A stretch of 64,000 bases of DNA from Burkholderiales bacterium. GTDB taxonomy: Bacteria; Pseudomonadota; Gammaproteobacteria; Burkholderiales; SG8-39. Positions 36,774 to 45,521 of this stretch are shown one piece after another. The stretch's first letter is position 1, and the number at the start of each line of letters is the position of its first letter. Position numbers and translations under genes: made by a program. The stretch spans positions 78,793-142,792 of the forward strand of contig JADLAV010000018.1 of assembly GCA_020848075.1 (NCBI GenBank), written 5' to 3'. A model generated the notes under the pieces. It was not told where the DNA came from. It made no database searches and saw only the letters and a list, made by a program, of their open reading frames with translations.

Positions 36774-37563
36774 CGATCCGCACCCGCAGCGCATTCTCCT
36801 CGTCGAGCGCGAGCACGACCGTCGCATCCGCTGCGCGCGCGACGGGCGCGAGGAGCGCGAGCGCGCGCGTCACGGGATTGGCGAGCCGCAGTGCGTCGAG
36901 CTCCGGCGAGCGCATCCCCGTGACCTCAGCCGTCGCGCCCGGGATGAGCTCGAGCGAGAGCCGGGCGAGATGCTGCGCGCGCGGCTGCGGGCCGAGCACG
37001 AACGCGAGCCCCGCGGCGCAGGCGACCGGATGCAGCGCGCGGAGCGGAGCGGGCATCGGCAAGTCATAGCCGACCAGCAACATGTCGCGGCGCTCGATGT
37101 TCGCCTGGATGGCCGCCTCCAGGAGGCCGGCCGCGAACATGTCGTCCTGCCCGATGATCGCGCTGCTCGGCGCGCGGCACTGCACGGCGATGGTCCAGTA
37201 CCCGCTCGCCGCGTTCTGCACCGAGTTGTGGAAGCGCGTGGGCGAGACTTCGGGCGTTGCGGCCGCGAGCGACGTGCACATCTGGTGCAGGTTCTCGCCG
37301 TCGCCGTCGGACGAGGCGAACACGCTCGCCAAGGTGCCGGCGTCGACGCCGGCGTGCGCCACCGCTTCCTGGGCGACCGCGATCGCGAGCCGCACCGCGG
37401 CCCCCGCGCGCCGGCGCTCGGCGGCGGGCAGCGCGTCGGGTACCGCGTGCGCGAGCGGTCCGGGCGCATAGCGCGCGCCGCCGGCGAGGAGCGCGCGCAG
37501 CGCGTCCCAGTCCCGCACGCCCGGGGCGGCGAAGCCGATGCCGGCGAGGTGGACCTGGATCAC
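36760..37563 (-). CDS. chain-length-factor-like ketosynthase (Ketoacyl-synt_2 type)
   Basis: 267 residues from GTG 37563, which overlaps the preceding ketosynthase stop (GTGA). It has a thiolase-like fold (SVFASSDGDGENLHQMCTSL; PTRFHNSVQNAASGYWTIAV; AAGLLEAAIQANIERRDMLL) but the position of the active-site Cys is occupied by NAASGYW, and the two catalytic His motifs are missing. This is the short 'chain length factor' member (ApeC-like) that pairs with an active ketosynthase. It should set polyene length as a heterodimer with a KS such as the one at 37560-38747. Confidence 0.83.
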   Translation of the reverse strand: MIQVHLAGIGFAAPGVRDWDALRALLAGGARYAPGPLAHAVPDALPAAERRRAGAAVRLAIAVAQEAVAHAGVDAGTLASVFASSDGDGENLHQMCTSLAAATPEVSPTRFHNSVQNAASGYWTIAVQCRAPSSAIIGQDDMFAAGLLEAAIQANIERRDMLLVGYDLPMPAPLRALHPVACAAGLAFVLGPQPRAQHLARLSLELIPGATAEVTGMRSPELDALRLANPVTRALALLAPVARAADATVVLALDEENALRVRIDVAR

Positions 37564-38747
37564 GGCGTCCGCGCGAAGACGAGGCTCGCGTTGTTGCCGC
37601 CGAAGCCGAGCGCGTTCACGAGCACCGCGTTCAGCCGACGCTCGGCCGTCTCGAGGATAATGCTCGTGCCGCACGATGGATCGACGGCAGTCGTGTTCGC
37701 CGTGCCCGGGATGAAGCCGTCCTCGAGCGAGAGCAGCGCGGCGACTGCGCCCACGATGCCGGCGGCGCCGAGCGTATGGCCGACGTGGCCCTTGATGGAA
37801 GTCACCGGAGTGCGCTCGCCGACGATGCCCGTAATGGCGCGCGCCTCGACCGCGTCGTTGTTGCGCGTCGCCGTGCCGTGCGCGTGGACGCAGCCGATGT
37901 CGCGCGCGGCGAGGCCGCTCGCAGCGAGGGCCGCCGTCATGGCGAGCGCGGCGCCCCGGCCTTCGGGGTGCGGGGCGGACATGTGGTACGCATCGACGCT
38001 CTCGCCGTACCCGGCGAGCGCGAGGCGCGGCGAACCCGCCGGCGCCCGCTCCAGGAGCGCGAATCCCGCGCCTTCGCCGAGCGACAGACCGTCACGCGCG
38101 ACGTCGAACGGCCGGCACGGCGTCGACGAGACGAGTTGCAACGATCCGAACCCGTACAGCGTCGTGGCACACAGGCTGTCGACACCGCCGACCAGCGCGG
38201 CGTCGCAGAGCCCTGCGGAGATCCAGCGCGCCGCCGTCGCGAACACCTTCGCGCTCGACGAGCAGGCGGTCGAGATCGTCAGCATCGGCCCGCGGAGCGC
38301 CGTCGCGCGGCGCACGAATTCCCCCAGCGCGGCGAAGTTGTGGACCGTCGCGTAGCGCACGCTCGCGGGGAGCGCACCGGTCGCCGGGTCACGGGCGCGA
38401 TACCCGAGCTCGGTTTCCAGAATGCCCGAGGTGCTCGTGCCGACGATCGTCGCCACGCGGGCGGCGCCGTGTCGTGCGCGAGCGGCCGCGACTGCCTCGT
38501 GAAAACCATCCTGCTGCAGCGCGAGCCACGCGAGCCGATGGTTGCGGCACTCGAACTCGGCGAGGTGCGCGGGCAATGCGATCGACTCGAGGCCGGCGAC
38601 GCGGCCCACGAAACCGCCGGACGGCGCATGAGCGAAGTCGTTCGGCGCGAGCCCGGTGCGTTTGGCGAGCAGGCTCTCGCGCGTCGGTGCGCGCCCGGCG
38701 CCGGCGGCGGTCACCGCGGTGTAGGCATTGACGAAAAGCGGCTGCAC
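37560..38747 (-). CDS. beta-ketoacyl-ACP synthase of the aryl-polyene type
   Basis: 395 residues taken from GTG 38747; the N-terminal boundary is uncertain because the frame stays open further. The catalytic triad is complete: Cys in STACSSSAK, His in VHAHGTATRNND, His in IKGHVGHTLGAAG. GVDSLCATTLYGFGSL and SLGEGAGFALLE are KS signatures. It should condense malonyl-ACP units on the growing polyene. It lies 97 bp downstream of the MMPL exporter gene and is coupled to the chain-length-factor gene. Confidence 0.88.
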   Translation of the reverse strand: MQPLFVNAYTAVTAAGAGRAPTRESLLAKRTGLAPNDFAHAPSGGFVGRVAGLESIALPAHLAEFECRNHRLAWLALQQDGFHEAVAAARARHGAARVATIVGTSTSGILETELGYRARDPATGALPASVRYATVHNFAALGEFVRRATALRGPMLTISTACSSSAKVFATAARWISAGLCDAALVGGVDSLCATTLYGFGSLQLVSSTPCRPFDVARDGLSLGEGAGFALLERAPAGSPRLALAGYGESVDAYHMSAPHPEGRGAALAMTAALAASGLAARDIGCVHAHGTATRNNDAVEARAITGIVGERTPVTSIKGHVGHTLGAAGIVGAVAALLSLEDGFIPGTANTTAVDPSCGTSIILETAERRLNAVLVNALGFGGNNASLVFARTP

Positions 38748-38844
38748 GGCGCGAGTGGAGAACCTCGCATCGAGTATAGCAAAGCGCTTCGCGCGCTCCG
38801 TGGCTGGGGAAGCGCCGATCAGGTCATTCCCGCGACCGGAGCGG

Positions 38845-41178
38845 TCAGCTTCGCGAGCGCGCCCGGGCGGCGGCGAAGACGAGCGACAGCACCGTCCCGA
38901 GCGCCACGGTTTCGCCGATCGCCCGGAGGATCGCGGTTCCCGAGAGCGCCAGCGCACCGAACGCGACCAGCGTCGTCGTTGCCGCGACGATGACCGCGTA
39001 GGCGCCGCGCAGTTTCTCGGCCTCGTCGGGGACGCGGCGATTGAAGAAGAGCGCGTAGTTCGTCCCGGTGCCGAGCACCAGGAGGAACGACACGAGGTGC
39101 AGGAGCGAGAGCCGTATGCCGCCGAGCACGAGCGCGGCGGCGGTTACGCTCGTCGCGGCGAGGACCGGCAGCATGACGTCGGCGGCCGCGCGCCCGCTGC
39201 GAAGCCCGACCCAGAGCACGCCGCCGATCAGGATGACACCGGCCGCCGACAGCGCGAGCGCCTGATCGCGGTAGCCGCGGAGCATCGCTTCCGACTCCCC
39301 CTTGAGATCGAAGGCCCACACCGCCGGATCGGCGAGACCGGCGATCATGCGCTGGAGCGCGCCGGGGTCGGCTACGCCCGAGAGCGGAGCGAGTCCCACC
39401 CAGTGCCCGCCTTGCTCGAAGAGCAGCGCACGCAGTGCGACGCCCCATGCCGTGCCCGCGAAGTCCTCTGGCTCGAGCAGCGGCGCCGCACGCGCCTCGG
39501 CGGCGTCGGCGATGAACAGCGCGAAGAGGCCTTCGCGGAACGGCAGCCCGGCGGTTGCACGCGCCAGCCGTGCCGCGAGCGTACCGGCGTCGGGCAGCGC
39601 TGCGCGCCGCGCGCTCTGGGTCGCCGCGCTCGGCAGGTAGCGCGCCGGTGTATCGAAGTCGCGGACGGCGCCGCGCGCGACGAGCCCCGCGAGGTGCGGC
39701 GCGAGCGTCTCGAAGCGCGCCAGTACGTCGTCGCGGGTCGCGGCGGTGACCACGACCAGGTGGCGCACGTCGGGCGCGCCGAGCGCCTCGCGCAGCTCGC
39801 TGTCGCGCGACTTGGCCGCTTCGGAGACCGGGCTCAAGGCTGCGATATCGTTCTCCCAGAGCGTCGCATGGCGCAGGCCGACCACGACGATGCCGGCAAC
39901 GAGCGCGAGCGGCACGAGCGGCGCGGCGCGGCGAGCGTTTGGCGCGAGCGCTGCGAGCGGCCCGGCGAGCGGCACCGCTTGCGCACTGCGCGCGGCCCAG
40001 CGCTCCGGAACGAGCGCCGGCAGGACGTAGCGCGCGACGAGTCCGGCGGCGAGCGCGCCGACGGCGATGAGCAGGCCAAGCTGCGCGAGGCCGGTGAAGC
40101 TCGATGCCAGCATCGCGAGCGAGCCGAAGACCGTGGTGAGCACGGCAAGCCGCAGCGTCGGCCAGACGCGCCGCGCGATGGCGGCGAGTGTCTCGCCCGG
40201 CGCGCGCTGGGCGAGCACGTAGGTTGCGTAATCCGCAGCCTCGCCGATCAGCGTCGCGCCGAACCCGAGCGTGATGCCGTGCACGCTGCCGAACGCGAGG
40301 CTGACCGCCGCCATCCCGGCCAGCATGCCGCTCGCCACCGGCAGCGCGCCGAACCCGACGAGCGTCGTGCTGCGGTACGCCGCGAGCAGGACGAGCGCGA
40401 CGCCGCAGCCGGCGAGTGCCGAGAGCCGCCAGGCATCGGCCTCGATCTCGGCACGAGACTGCACCGCGAACACCGGCGGCCCGGACAGCACGAGCCGCAT
40501 GTCCGGCCGGGTGCGCGTCGCCGCGAACGCGGCTTCGATCGCAGCCTGGACGCGGGCCTGGGCGTCGAGATCGTAACCGGGCGCGCGGGTCTCGGCGGTG
40601 AGCAGCGCCCGCGTGCCCGCGGGATCGAACCAGACGCCCTGCCGGGTCGCGGGCTGATGGCGTCCAAGGTGCGGCGCGAGCGCCGCCGCGGTTTCGCCCG
40701 TCGGGTCGGCTGCGAGCATGGGGCGAACGAGCGGCCCGAGCGGCGTAGCGAGCAGCTCGAGGGTGCCCTCGAGCGCGGTCCGGAGACCCTGCTCGGTGAA
40801 GCGCTCGGGCGTGACCGCGGGGCTCAGCAGATAGCGGTGAGCGAAGAGCGCGTCGCGGTCCGCCCTTGCGAGCGCGGTCTCGCCGTTCGCCACGTAACCG
40901 AACGCGGCACTTGCACGCAGCCGCCGGGCGAGCGCGCGGCTCGACGCAGCGAGTTCACGCTCGTCGGCGCCCTCGAGCGCGATCAGCAGCAGGCGCGCGG
41001 CCACGCCGTCGCGGAGTTGCCCGATCAGCAGCTCCTGGGCAGGGGTCTTGGAGCGCGGCAGGAATGCGGTGAGGTCGGTGGTGTAGCTCGTGCGCGCGAC
41101 CACGAGCCATAAGCATGCTGCGACCGCGACGATCCAGATGGCGAGCGGCAAGGCGCGAGCCGCGCCAGGCCGACTCAT
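38845..41178 (-). CDS. MMPL/RND-family exporter, aryl-polyene cluster type
   Basis: 777 residues, two copies of a six-segment RND/SSD-like membrane region (AGCGVALVLLAAYRSTTLVG... and LSAAGVILIGGVLWVGL...), each preceded by a large periplasmic loop. The first hydrophobic segment is at the extreme N-terminus (ALPLAIWIVAVAACLWLVVA). GFGATLIGEAADYATYVLAQ and LLVLGTGTNYALFFNRR are MMPL-like turns containing the proton-relay acidic residues. In aryl-polyene clusters this protein is proposed to move the lipid-linked pigment to the outer membrane with a LolA-like partner, whose gene overlaps its start (ATGA). Confidence 0.9.
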   Translation of the reverse strand: MSRPGAARALPLAIWIVAVAACLWLVVARTSYTTDLTAFLPRSKTPAQELLIGQLRDGVAARLLLIALEGADERELAASSRALARRLRASAAFGYVANGETALARADRDALFAHRYLLSPAVTPERFTEQGLRTALEGTLELLATPLGPLVRPMLAADPTGETAAALAPHLGRHQPATRQGVWFDPAGTRALLTAETRAPGYDLDAQARVQAAIEAAFAATRTRPDMRLVLSGPPVFAVQSRAEIEADAWRLSALAGCGVALVLLAAYRSTTLVGFGALPVASGMLAGMAAVSLAFGSVHGITLGFGATLIGEAADYATYVLAQRAPGETLAAIARRVWPTLRLAVLTTVFGSLAMLASSFTGLAQLGLLIAVGALAAGLVARYVLPALVPERWAARSAQAVPLAGPLAALAPNARRAAPLVPLALVAGIVVVGLRHATLWENDIAALSPVSEAAKSRDSELREALGAPDVRHLVVVTAATRDDVLARFETLAPHLAGLVARGAVRDFDTPARYLPSAATQSARRAALPDAGTLAARLARATAGLPFREGLFALFIADAAEARAAPLLEPEDFAGTAWGVALRALLFEQGGHWVGLAPLSGVADPGALQRMIAGLADPAVWAFDLKGESEAMLRGYRDQALALSAAGVILIGGVLWVGLRSGRAAADVMLPVLAATSVTAAALVLGGIRLSLLHLVSFLLVLGTGTNYALFFNRRVPDEAEKLRGAYAVIVAATTTLVAFGALALSGTAILRAIGETVALGTVLSLVFAAARARSRS

Positions 41179-41825
41179 TTCGCGCTCCCGGGGGGCTCGT
41201 CGGTGAACCGGGTCACGACGCGGTCGCCGCTTCGCTCGAGCACTTCCATGCTGCGGATCCGGTCGCCCTGGCCGGCGATCCGCACGCTCGTGATGAGCTC
41301 GGCGACTTCCGGATCGGCGGGCAGCAGGGCGAGGACCCAGTCCTCGCGCGCCCCGGAAAACACCACGCCGTAGTGCCGGCGTAGGCGAGCCAGATCCCCG
41401 GCGAGGGTCGCGCGGATGGCATCGATGAACGCGCGTAGCAGCGGCAGTGCGTCCAGGCGGAGCGTCCGCGTCGTGTCGCCGCGCTCGATCGTGAGCCGAT
41501 CGCCCTCGATCGTGTAGCGCTCCGCAAACGGCGTCGCCACGCGCCGTTCGAGGCGTTCGTCGCCGCCTGGCGCGCGCCGGTAGCGCAGCCCGCCGGTCGT
41601 GACGAGCGGCTCGCGCAGCGCATCGGAGTGGCGCGTCTCGATGAATCGCACCGCGGACTCCGGCCGCTTCGCGAGCGCGGCCATGAGCTCCTCGACACCG
41701 AACGGCGTATCGGCGGCGTGCGCGAGGGCCGCCGCGACGAGCGCGGTCGCCGCAGCGAGCGCAACGCGCGAGAGCGCGGCCGCGGAACGGCTCAGCCGCG
41801 CGCCCCTTCGTCGGGCGCCGCCCAT
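41175..41825 (-). CDS. LolA-like outer-membrane lipoprotein carrier protein of the polyene cluster
   Basis: 216 residues using ATG 41825; this start lies 34 bases inside the preceding acyltransferase gene, and a shorter GTG start is possible. A signal peptide is clear (RSAAALSRVALAAATALVAAALAHA). The mature LolA-like part has SAVRFIETRHSDALREPLVTTGGLRYR followed by beta-strand repeats and ends GDRVVTRF. It is the presumed periplasmic shuttle for the polyene lipid or its lipoprotein carrier. Its TGA overlaps the MMPL ATG. Confidence 0.82.
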   Translation of the reverse strand: MGGARRRGARLSRSAAALSRVALAAATALVAAALAHAADTPFGVEELMAALAKRPESAVRFIETRHSDALREPLVTTGGLRYRRAPGGDERLERRVATPFAERYTIEGDRLTIERGDTTRTLRLDALPLLRAFIDAIRATLAGDLARLRRHYGVVFSGAREDWVLALLPADPEVAELITSVRIAGQGDRIRSMEVLERSGDRVVTRFTDEPPGSAK

Positions 41826-42718
41826 GCGTCGAAGAAGTTGAACCAGTTGTACGGCGCGAGGCGCGTGTAGTGCTCGAGTCGCGTCGCGTACGCGCGGGCG
41901 AGCGCGGCCACGGCAGCCCCGCGCTCGGCCCGGGGGAGCGAGATCCGCTCCCGGAAGAGCTCGAAGTGGACGTCGTAGCGCCGTCCGCCGCGGTAGAGCC
42001 CGAAGCCGAGCACGACGGGCGCGCCGAGCACGGCGGCGAGCGTGAACGGGCCCGCGGGCAGCCACGTCGTCCCCCCGAGAAAGCTGCAGCCGATCGCCTC
42101 GTCGCCGCGGCGCAGCCGGTCCGCGAGCACCCCGAGGAGCGCGCCTTCCTCGAGCCGCTGCTTGGCGCGGATGAGCGAGTCCGGTGCGCCGACGTTGATG
42201 ATGTCGTCGGCGAGCTCGGGGTTGAGCGCCGCGAAGATCCGCGTCATCTTCCGGGCGTTCGCGTTGTCCATCAGCATGGCGACCTTCCAGCGCGGTCCGG
42301 AGAGCGCCGCCGCCCGCAGCACCTCGAAGCTGCCGAGATGCGCGCCGATCAGCACGCACCCGCTGCCGCCCGCCATCGCGTGCTCGACGGCCTCGGTGCC
42401 GTGCAGCCGGACGTCGAAATGCTCGTAGCGGCCCGACAGGAAGTACACGCGGTCGACCAGCGTGGAAGCGAATGCATGGTAGTGCCGGTAGACGTCGGCG
42501 AGCGTCGGCGGCCGATCGAGCACCCGCGCGAGATACTCGCGTGATGCGCGGCGCGGCTTGACCGAGAAGACGACGAAGTACGCGACGACCACGGGCAGGA
42601 GCGCGCGCGCCGGCGCGCGCCCGAGCCGCCGCGTGATCCAGACGATCAGGCGGACGAGGATCGGACTCCCGCGCTCGCGCGCTTCGAGCCAGGCGGGCTC
42701 AATCCCGGTCGCCGGCAT
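41792..42718 (-). CDS. LpxL/HtrB-type lysophospholipid acyltransferase
   Basis: 308 residues from ATG 42718. The early hydrophobic segment (ALLPVVVAYFVVFSVKPRRASREYL) and the catalytic motif HLGSFE (LIGAHLGSFEVLRAA) are those of the lauroyl/myristoyl acyltransferase family; GVLADRLRRGDEAIGCSFLG and PAGPFTLAAVLGAPVVLGF fit the second half. In E. coli-type clusters a glycosyltransferase-acyltransferase fusion (ApeJ) does this job; here the GT2 is a separate gene at 46913-47668. It presumably acylates the lipid anchor. It overlaps the upstream dehydratase gene by 20 bases. Confidence 0.86.
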   Translation of the reverse strand: MPATGIEPAWLEARERGSPILVRLIVWITRRLGRAPARALLPVVVAYFVVFSVKPRRASREYLARVLDRPPTLADVYRHYHAFASTLVDRVYFLSGRYEHFDVRLHGTEAVEHAMAGGSGCVLIGAHLGSFEVLRAAALSGPRWKVAMLMDNANARKMTRIFAALNPELADDIINVGAPDSLIRAKQRLEEGALLGVLADRLRRGDEAIGCSFLGGTTWLPAGPFTLAAVLGAPVVLGFGLYRGGRRYDVHFELFRERISLPRAERGAAVAALARAYATRLEHYTRLAPYNWFNFFDAWAAPDEGARG

Positions 42719-43037
42719 CGGAGGCGAATCGGAAGATGCCGCTGGCGATGACGTGTCCGCCGGCACGGCACTCGAAGCGGGCTGCGATGTGACCGTTCTC
42801 ACGGTCGAACCGCGGGAACGCGATGGTGCACGGCGCGCCGGGGGCGAGCGGCGCGTGGAACTTCGCCTGCGGGATGCCGATGAGACGTAGCCCTCCCAGG
42901 CGAGGGGCGAGCAGGGCTTCGACCGCGGCCTGCGCGTGCGCCAGCACGAGCACGCCTGGGACCACCGGATTGCCGGGGAAGTGCCCCGGAAGCGCGGGGT
43001 GGTCGGGTGCGACGACGAAGCGTGCGTCGGATTCCAT
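42699..43037 (-). CDS. ApeI-like hotdog dehydratase
   Basis: 112 residues. HPALPGHFPGNPVVPGVLVLAHA is the FabZ-type signature (catalytic His in GHFPGNPVVPG), and the chain ends with IASGIFRFA. It matches the second, short dehydratase of aryl-polyene clusters. With the ApeP-like protein at the operon end it should provide the two dehydratase activities. It lies 18 bp downstream of the AMP ligase gene. Confidence 0.86.
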   Translation of the reverse strand: MESDARFVVAPDHPALPGHFPGNPVVPGVLVLAHAQAAVEALLAPRLGGLRLIGIPQAKFHAPLAPGAPCTIAFPRFDRENGHIAARFECRAGGHVIASGIFRFASDAGDRD

Positions 43038-43055
43038 GCGGCGCGGCGCGAAGGG

Positions 43056-44390
43056 CTAGCGCGTTGCTTCGGCCTCGAGGACGCGCAGCGCCTCGAGCGG
43101 CAGCTTGCCGGTGGCGGCGCGCGGGAGCTGCGCCACTTTCACGAGCGGACGCGGCAGGAACGCCGGGTCGATCGCGCGGCGCAGCGCTTCGAGGATCTCG
43201 CCCTCGGTGAGGTCCGGCGCAACCACGAACGCCATGACGCGCACGACGTGGCCGTCCGGGGCGTCCGGGACGTGGAACACGCCGTCCAGAACGCCCGGGA
43301 TCTCGGCGAGCTTGTGGTTCAGATCGCCGAGCGAGGCGCGTTTGCCGGCGATGTTGACGAGGTCGCGCGACCGGCCCTCGAGGAGGAACTCGACATCGCT
43401 TCGCCGGCGCAGGACGTCGGTCGCGCGCACGCAGCCGTGCACGTGCCCGCCGATGAACGCCCAGCCGTCGCCGGCGGGCACCAGCCGGATGCCTGCCATG
43501 GTGCGCCATGCAGCGCTCGCGACGGTGCGGCGGGTCGCGATCATTCCGGCCTCGCTGCACCCGTAGATCTCCATCACGCGCGCGCAGAACCGGCGCTCGG
43601 CTGCCGCGGCGAGCTCCGGGGCGAGGGGGGCGGCCGCGGAGAGGAGCAGCGCGAGCTCGGGGAGTGCGGTGCCGCCCTCGATGCACGCGCGCACGTGGAT
43701 CGGCGTCGTCACCAGCACGCGCGGCGCCGGCAGCTCGGCAAGCGCCGCCTGGACGTCGGCGGCGAGCAGTGGCCGGGCCGGGTGGACCGTGCCGCCGAGC
43801 ATGAGCGGCAAGAGCACGGTCGATTCCAGGCCGTACATGTGCTGCGGGGGCACCGTGCCGAGGAGATTGACGGCGCCGCGGGAGAGCGCGAGCGCGGCGC
43901 CTTCGGCCCGCGCGCCGGCGACGAGATTGCCCCAGCGCTTCAGGTTCGGCTGCGGCTCGCCCGTGCTCCCCGAGGTGAACACGATGGCGGCGGGATGATC
44001 CGCGTCGACCACCGGCGCGTGCCGGGGACCGCGTGCGGTGACCGGGACCTCGGGATAGGCGAGCAGTTGCGCGTCGGGCGGTGGCGCCGGCGCGTCGGCG
44101 ACAACCCCGCAGCCAGGATGGGCGGCGAGCACCTGCGCGAGCGCCCGCTCCGTGCGATTCGGCGGCAGCAGGCTCGTCTTGCCGGCGACGAGCGCCGCGG
44201 CGAACGTGACCATGAACCGATACCGGTCCTCGCACAGGTTCACCACGTGCGAACCGGCCGGGAGCACGCCGGCGACGTGCTCGACCTCGGCGAGGAAACG
44301 CGCGACGCGCACCGGCGCGCCGTTGCGCCAGGAGATCGGCTGCGTCGGCTCGGTGTGACCGACGAGCGCGAGGCGTGACGGCCGCGCCAT
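43056..44390 (-). CDS. AMP-dependent acyl/aryl ligase of the polyene cluster
   Basis: 444 residues, ANL superfamily. P-loop-like A3 motif VFTSGSTGEPQP, A5 region YGCSEAG, A8 region LVNIAGKRASLGDLN, and the catalytic Lys motif ATGKLPLEAL near the C-terminus. It lacks an extra C-terminal domain. In aryl-polyene and xanthomonadin clusters this enzyme activates an aromatic acid (such as 4-hydroxybenzoate or a cinnamate) for loading on the ACP. Neither an ammonia lyase nor a XanB2-like gene to supply the acid is in this window. Confidence 0.87.
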   Translation of the reverse strand: MARPSRLALVGHTEPTQPISWRNGAPVRVARFLAEVEHVAGVLPAGSHVVNLCEDRYRFMVTFAAALVAGKTSLLPPNRTERALAQVLAAHPGCGVVADAPAPPPDAQLLAYPEVPVTARGPRHAPVVDADHPAAIVFTSGSTGEPQPNLKRWGNLVAGARAEGAALALSRGAVNLLGTVPPQHMYGLESTVLLPLMLGGTVHPARPLLAADVQAALAELPAPRVLVTTPIHVRACIEGGTALPELALLLSAAAPLAPELAAAAERRFCARVMEIYGCSEAGMIATRRTVASAAWRTMAGIRLVPAGDGWAFIGGHVHGCVRATDVLRRRSDVEFLLEGRSRDLVNIAGKRASLGDLNHKLAEIPGVLDGVFHVPDAPDGHVVRVMAFVVAPDLTEGEILEALRRAIDPAFLPRPLVKVAQLPRAATGKLPLEALRVLEAEATR

Positions 44391-44397
44391 GGCCCGA

Positions 44398-45012
44398 TCA
44401 GCGAAAGAGCTCGGGCGCGCGCTCAGCGAGGCGCGCCGCGACTGCGACCGGGTTCACGTGCGAGTACTGCGGGTAGCGTCGGACCCGGTAAGGGTATTCC
44501 CCGAAGAACAGCGCGGCGAGCGTGGCGTAGCCGAGCACGTTCGTGAAGAGCGACCAGGTCGCCGGTGCGGCGAGGCCCGCCAGCAGCACCGAGGCGATGG
44601 CCATCGCGAGCGGCAGGAGGGTCCATATCCAGGTGAGCGCGCGCGTGTACGCAGTGAGCTCCGGTGGCATGTGCTCGCCGCGGTCGACGAGGCGCGCCAT
44701 ACGCTCGACGAGGGGCATGCGCCCCGGACGCAGCGTGTGGCCAAAGACCCACGCGATCCCGAGGTAGACAAGGATGGGCCAGACCACCGCGAAATGCGCC
44801 GCGGCGCGGTGGTCCAGCCAGGCGAAGCCGGCGACGCCGAGCGCCGCGAGCGCGAGCGCCCAGGGCGGAATCCAGCGGGCGCGGCCGCCGATCGCCACGC
44901 CGAGCGCCACCAGCGCGGCGAAGGCGAGAAGGAGCGGCGTGCTGTCCCAGAGGATCGCGAGGTGCAGCACGAGCGGGCTCGTGCCGAGCATGGTCGCGGG
45001 GAGCCCTCTCAT
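44398..45012 (-). CDS. COG4648-type integral membrane protein (ApeG-like)
   Basis: 204 residues from ATG 45012. About five or six hydrophobic segments (PLLLAFAALVALGVAI; PPWALALAALGVAGFAWL; HFAVVWPILVYLGIAWVFG; ALTWIWTLLPLAMAIASVLLAG in parts) and a conserved ending with FFGEYPYRVRRYPQYSHVNP. This is the characteristic multi-pass protein found between the ACP and AMP-ligase genes in aryl-polyene clusters. Its biochemical role is unknown. The start overlaps the stop of the 55-residue ORF upstream (ATGA). Confidence 0.84.
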   Translation of the reverse strand: MRGLPATMLGTSPLVLHLAILWDSTPLLLAFAALVALGVAIGGRARWIPPWALALAALGVAGFAWLDHRAAAHFAVVWPILVYLGIAWVFGHTLRPGRMPLVERMARLVDRGEHMPPELTAYTRALTWIWTLLPLAMAIASVLLAGLAAPATWSLFTNVLGYATLAALFFGEYPYRVRRYPQYSHVNPVAVAARLAERAPELFR

Positions 45013-45176
45013 GACACCGCCGGGTGACGAGGATCGTCCGTGCCGGCAGCCACCGCCGGCGCGTCGCGCGAAGGCGATTGGGAAAGCCCGGGTGCGAGCG
45101 CGGAGTAAGCCGCGTGCAGAGCCCCGCGCGTGTGATACCCGTGTGCGGCGACGTGTCCCGCGCGGGATGCGCTCAT
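45009..45176 (-). CDS. 55-residue ORF coupled on both sides inside the polyene operon
   Basis: ATG 45176 overlaps the ACP stop (ATGA), and its own TGA overlaps the start of the COG4648-type gene (ATGA). The product begins MSASRAGHVAAHGYHTRGAL and ends TDDPRHPAVS; it is rich in Ala, His, Arg and Pro with no membrane segment and no ACP-like DSL/DSI site. Classic clusters carry two ACP genes here, so this may be the remains of, or a replacement for, the second one. Double ATGA coupling argues that it is translated. Confidence 0.5.
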   Translation of the reverse strand: MSASRAGHVAAHGYHTRGALHAAYSALAPGLSQSPSRDAPAVAAGTDDPRHPAVS

Positions 45177-45439
45177 CGTGCGCGCGTGTGCTCCACGTGC
45201 CGCGCGAGATTGCGCAGCGACGCGAAGACCTGCCGGCTGGCATCGTCGTCGGCGCGGAGCTCCACGCCGTAGCGCTTCGCGATCGCGAGCGAGATTTCCA
45301 GCATGTCGATGGAGTCGAGCCCGAGCCCCTCGCCGTAGAGCGGCGCCTCCGGGTCGATGTCTCCGGCCGGGACCTCGAGATTCAGCACCTCGACCATCAG
45401 TGCGGAGATCTCGGCTTCGAGGGGCTTCTGCGCGGCCAT
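45173..45439 (-). CDS. acyl carrier protein
   Basis: 88 residues from ATG 45439. Four-helix ACP with the phosphopantetheine Ser in GLDSIDMLEI. The first helix MAAQKPLEAEISALMVEVLN and the acidic loop PAGDIDPEAPLYGEGLG are typical of the ApeE-type carrier protein. It should carry the aryl starter and the growing polyene. It precedes the 55-residue ORF and follows the halogenase-like gene with an 82-bp gap. Confidence 0.92.
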   Translation of the reverse strand: MAAQKPLEAEISALMVEVLNLEVPAGDIDPEAPLYGEGLGLDSIDMLEISLAIAKRYGVELRADDDASRQVFASLRNLARHVEHTRAR

Positions 45440-45521
45440 GCTCCGGTCTGTCCGCCAAGCAAAAAAGAGGGGCGTGATATTACTCGATTGCGGTCCGACT
45501 GTGCGGGTTCGACGCAAACGC

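Noticed and set aside
38728..41112. 794-codon plus-strand frame opposite the MMPL gene
   Set aside because: Highly charged shadow frame; the minus strand shows conserved RND membrane segments and operon overlaps.
36324..45439. Housekeeping fatty-acid synthesis operon
   Set aside because: Presence of MMPL, LolA-like, chain-length-factor ketosynthase, COG4648-type protein and AMP ligase fits an aryl-polyene cluster, not fabHDGF.
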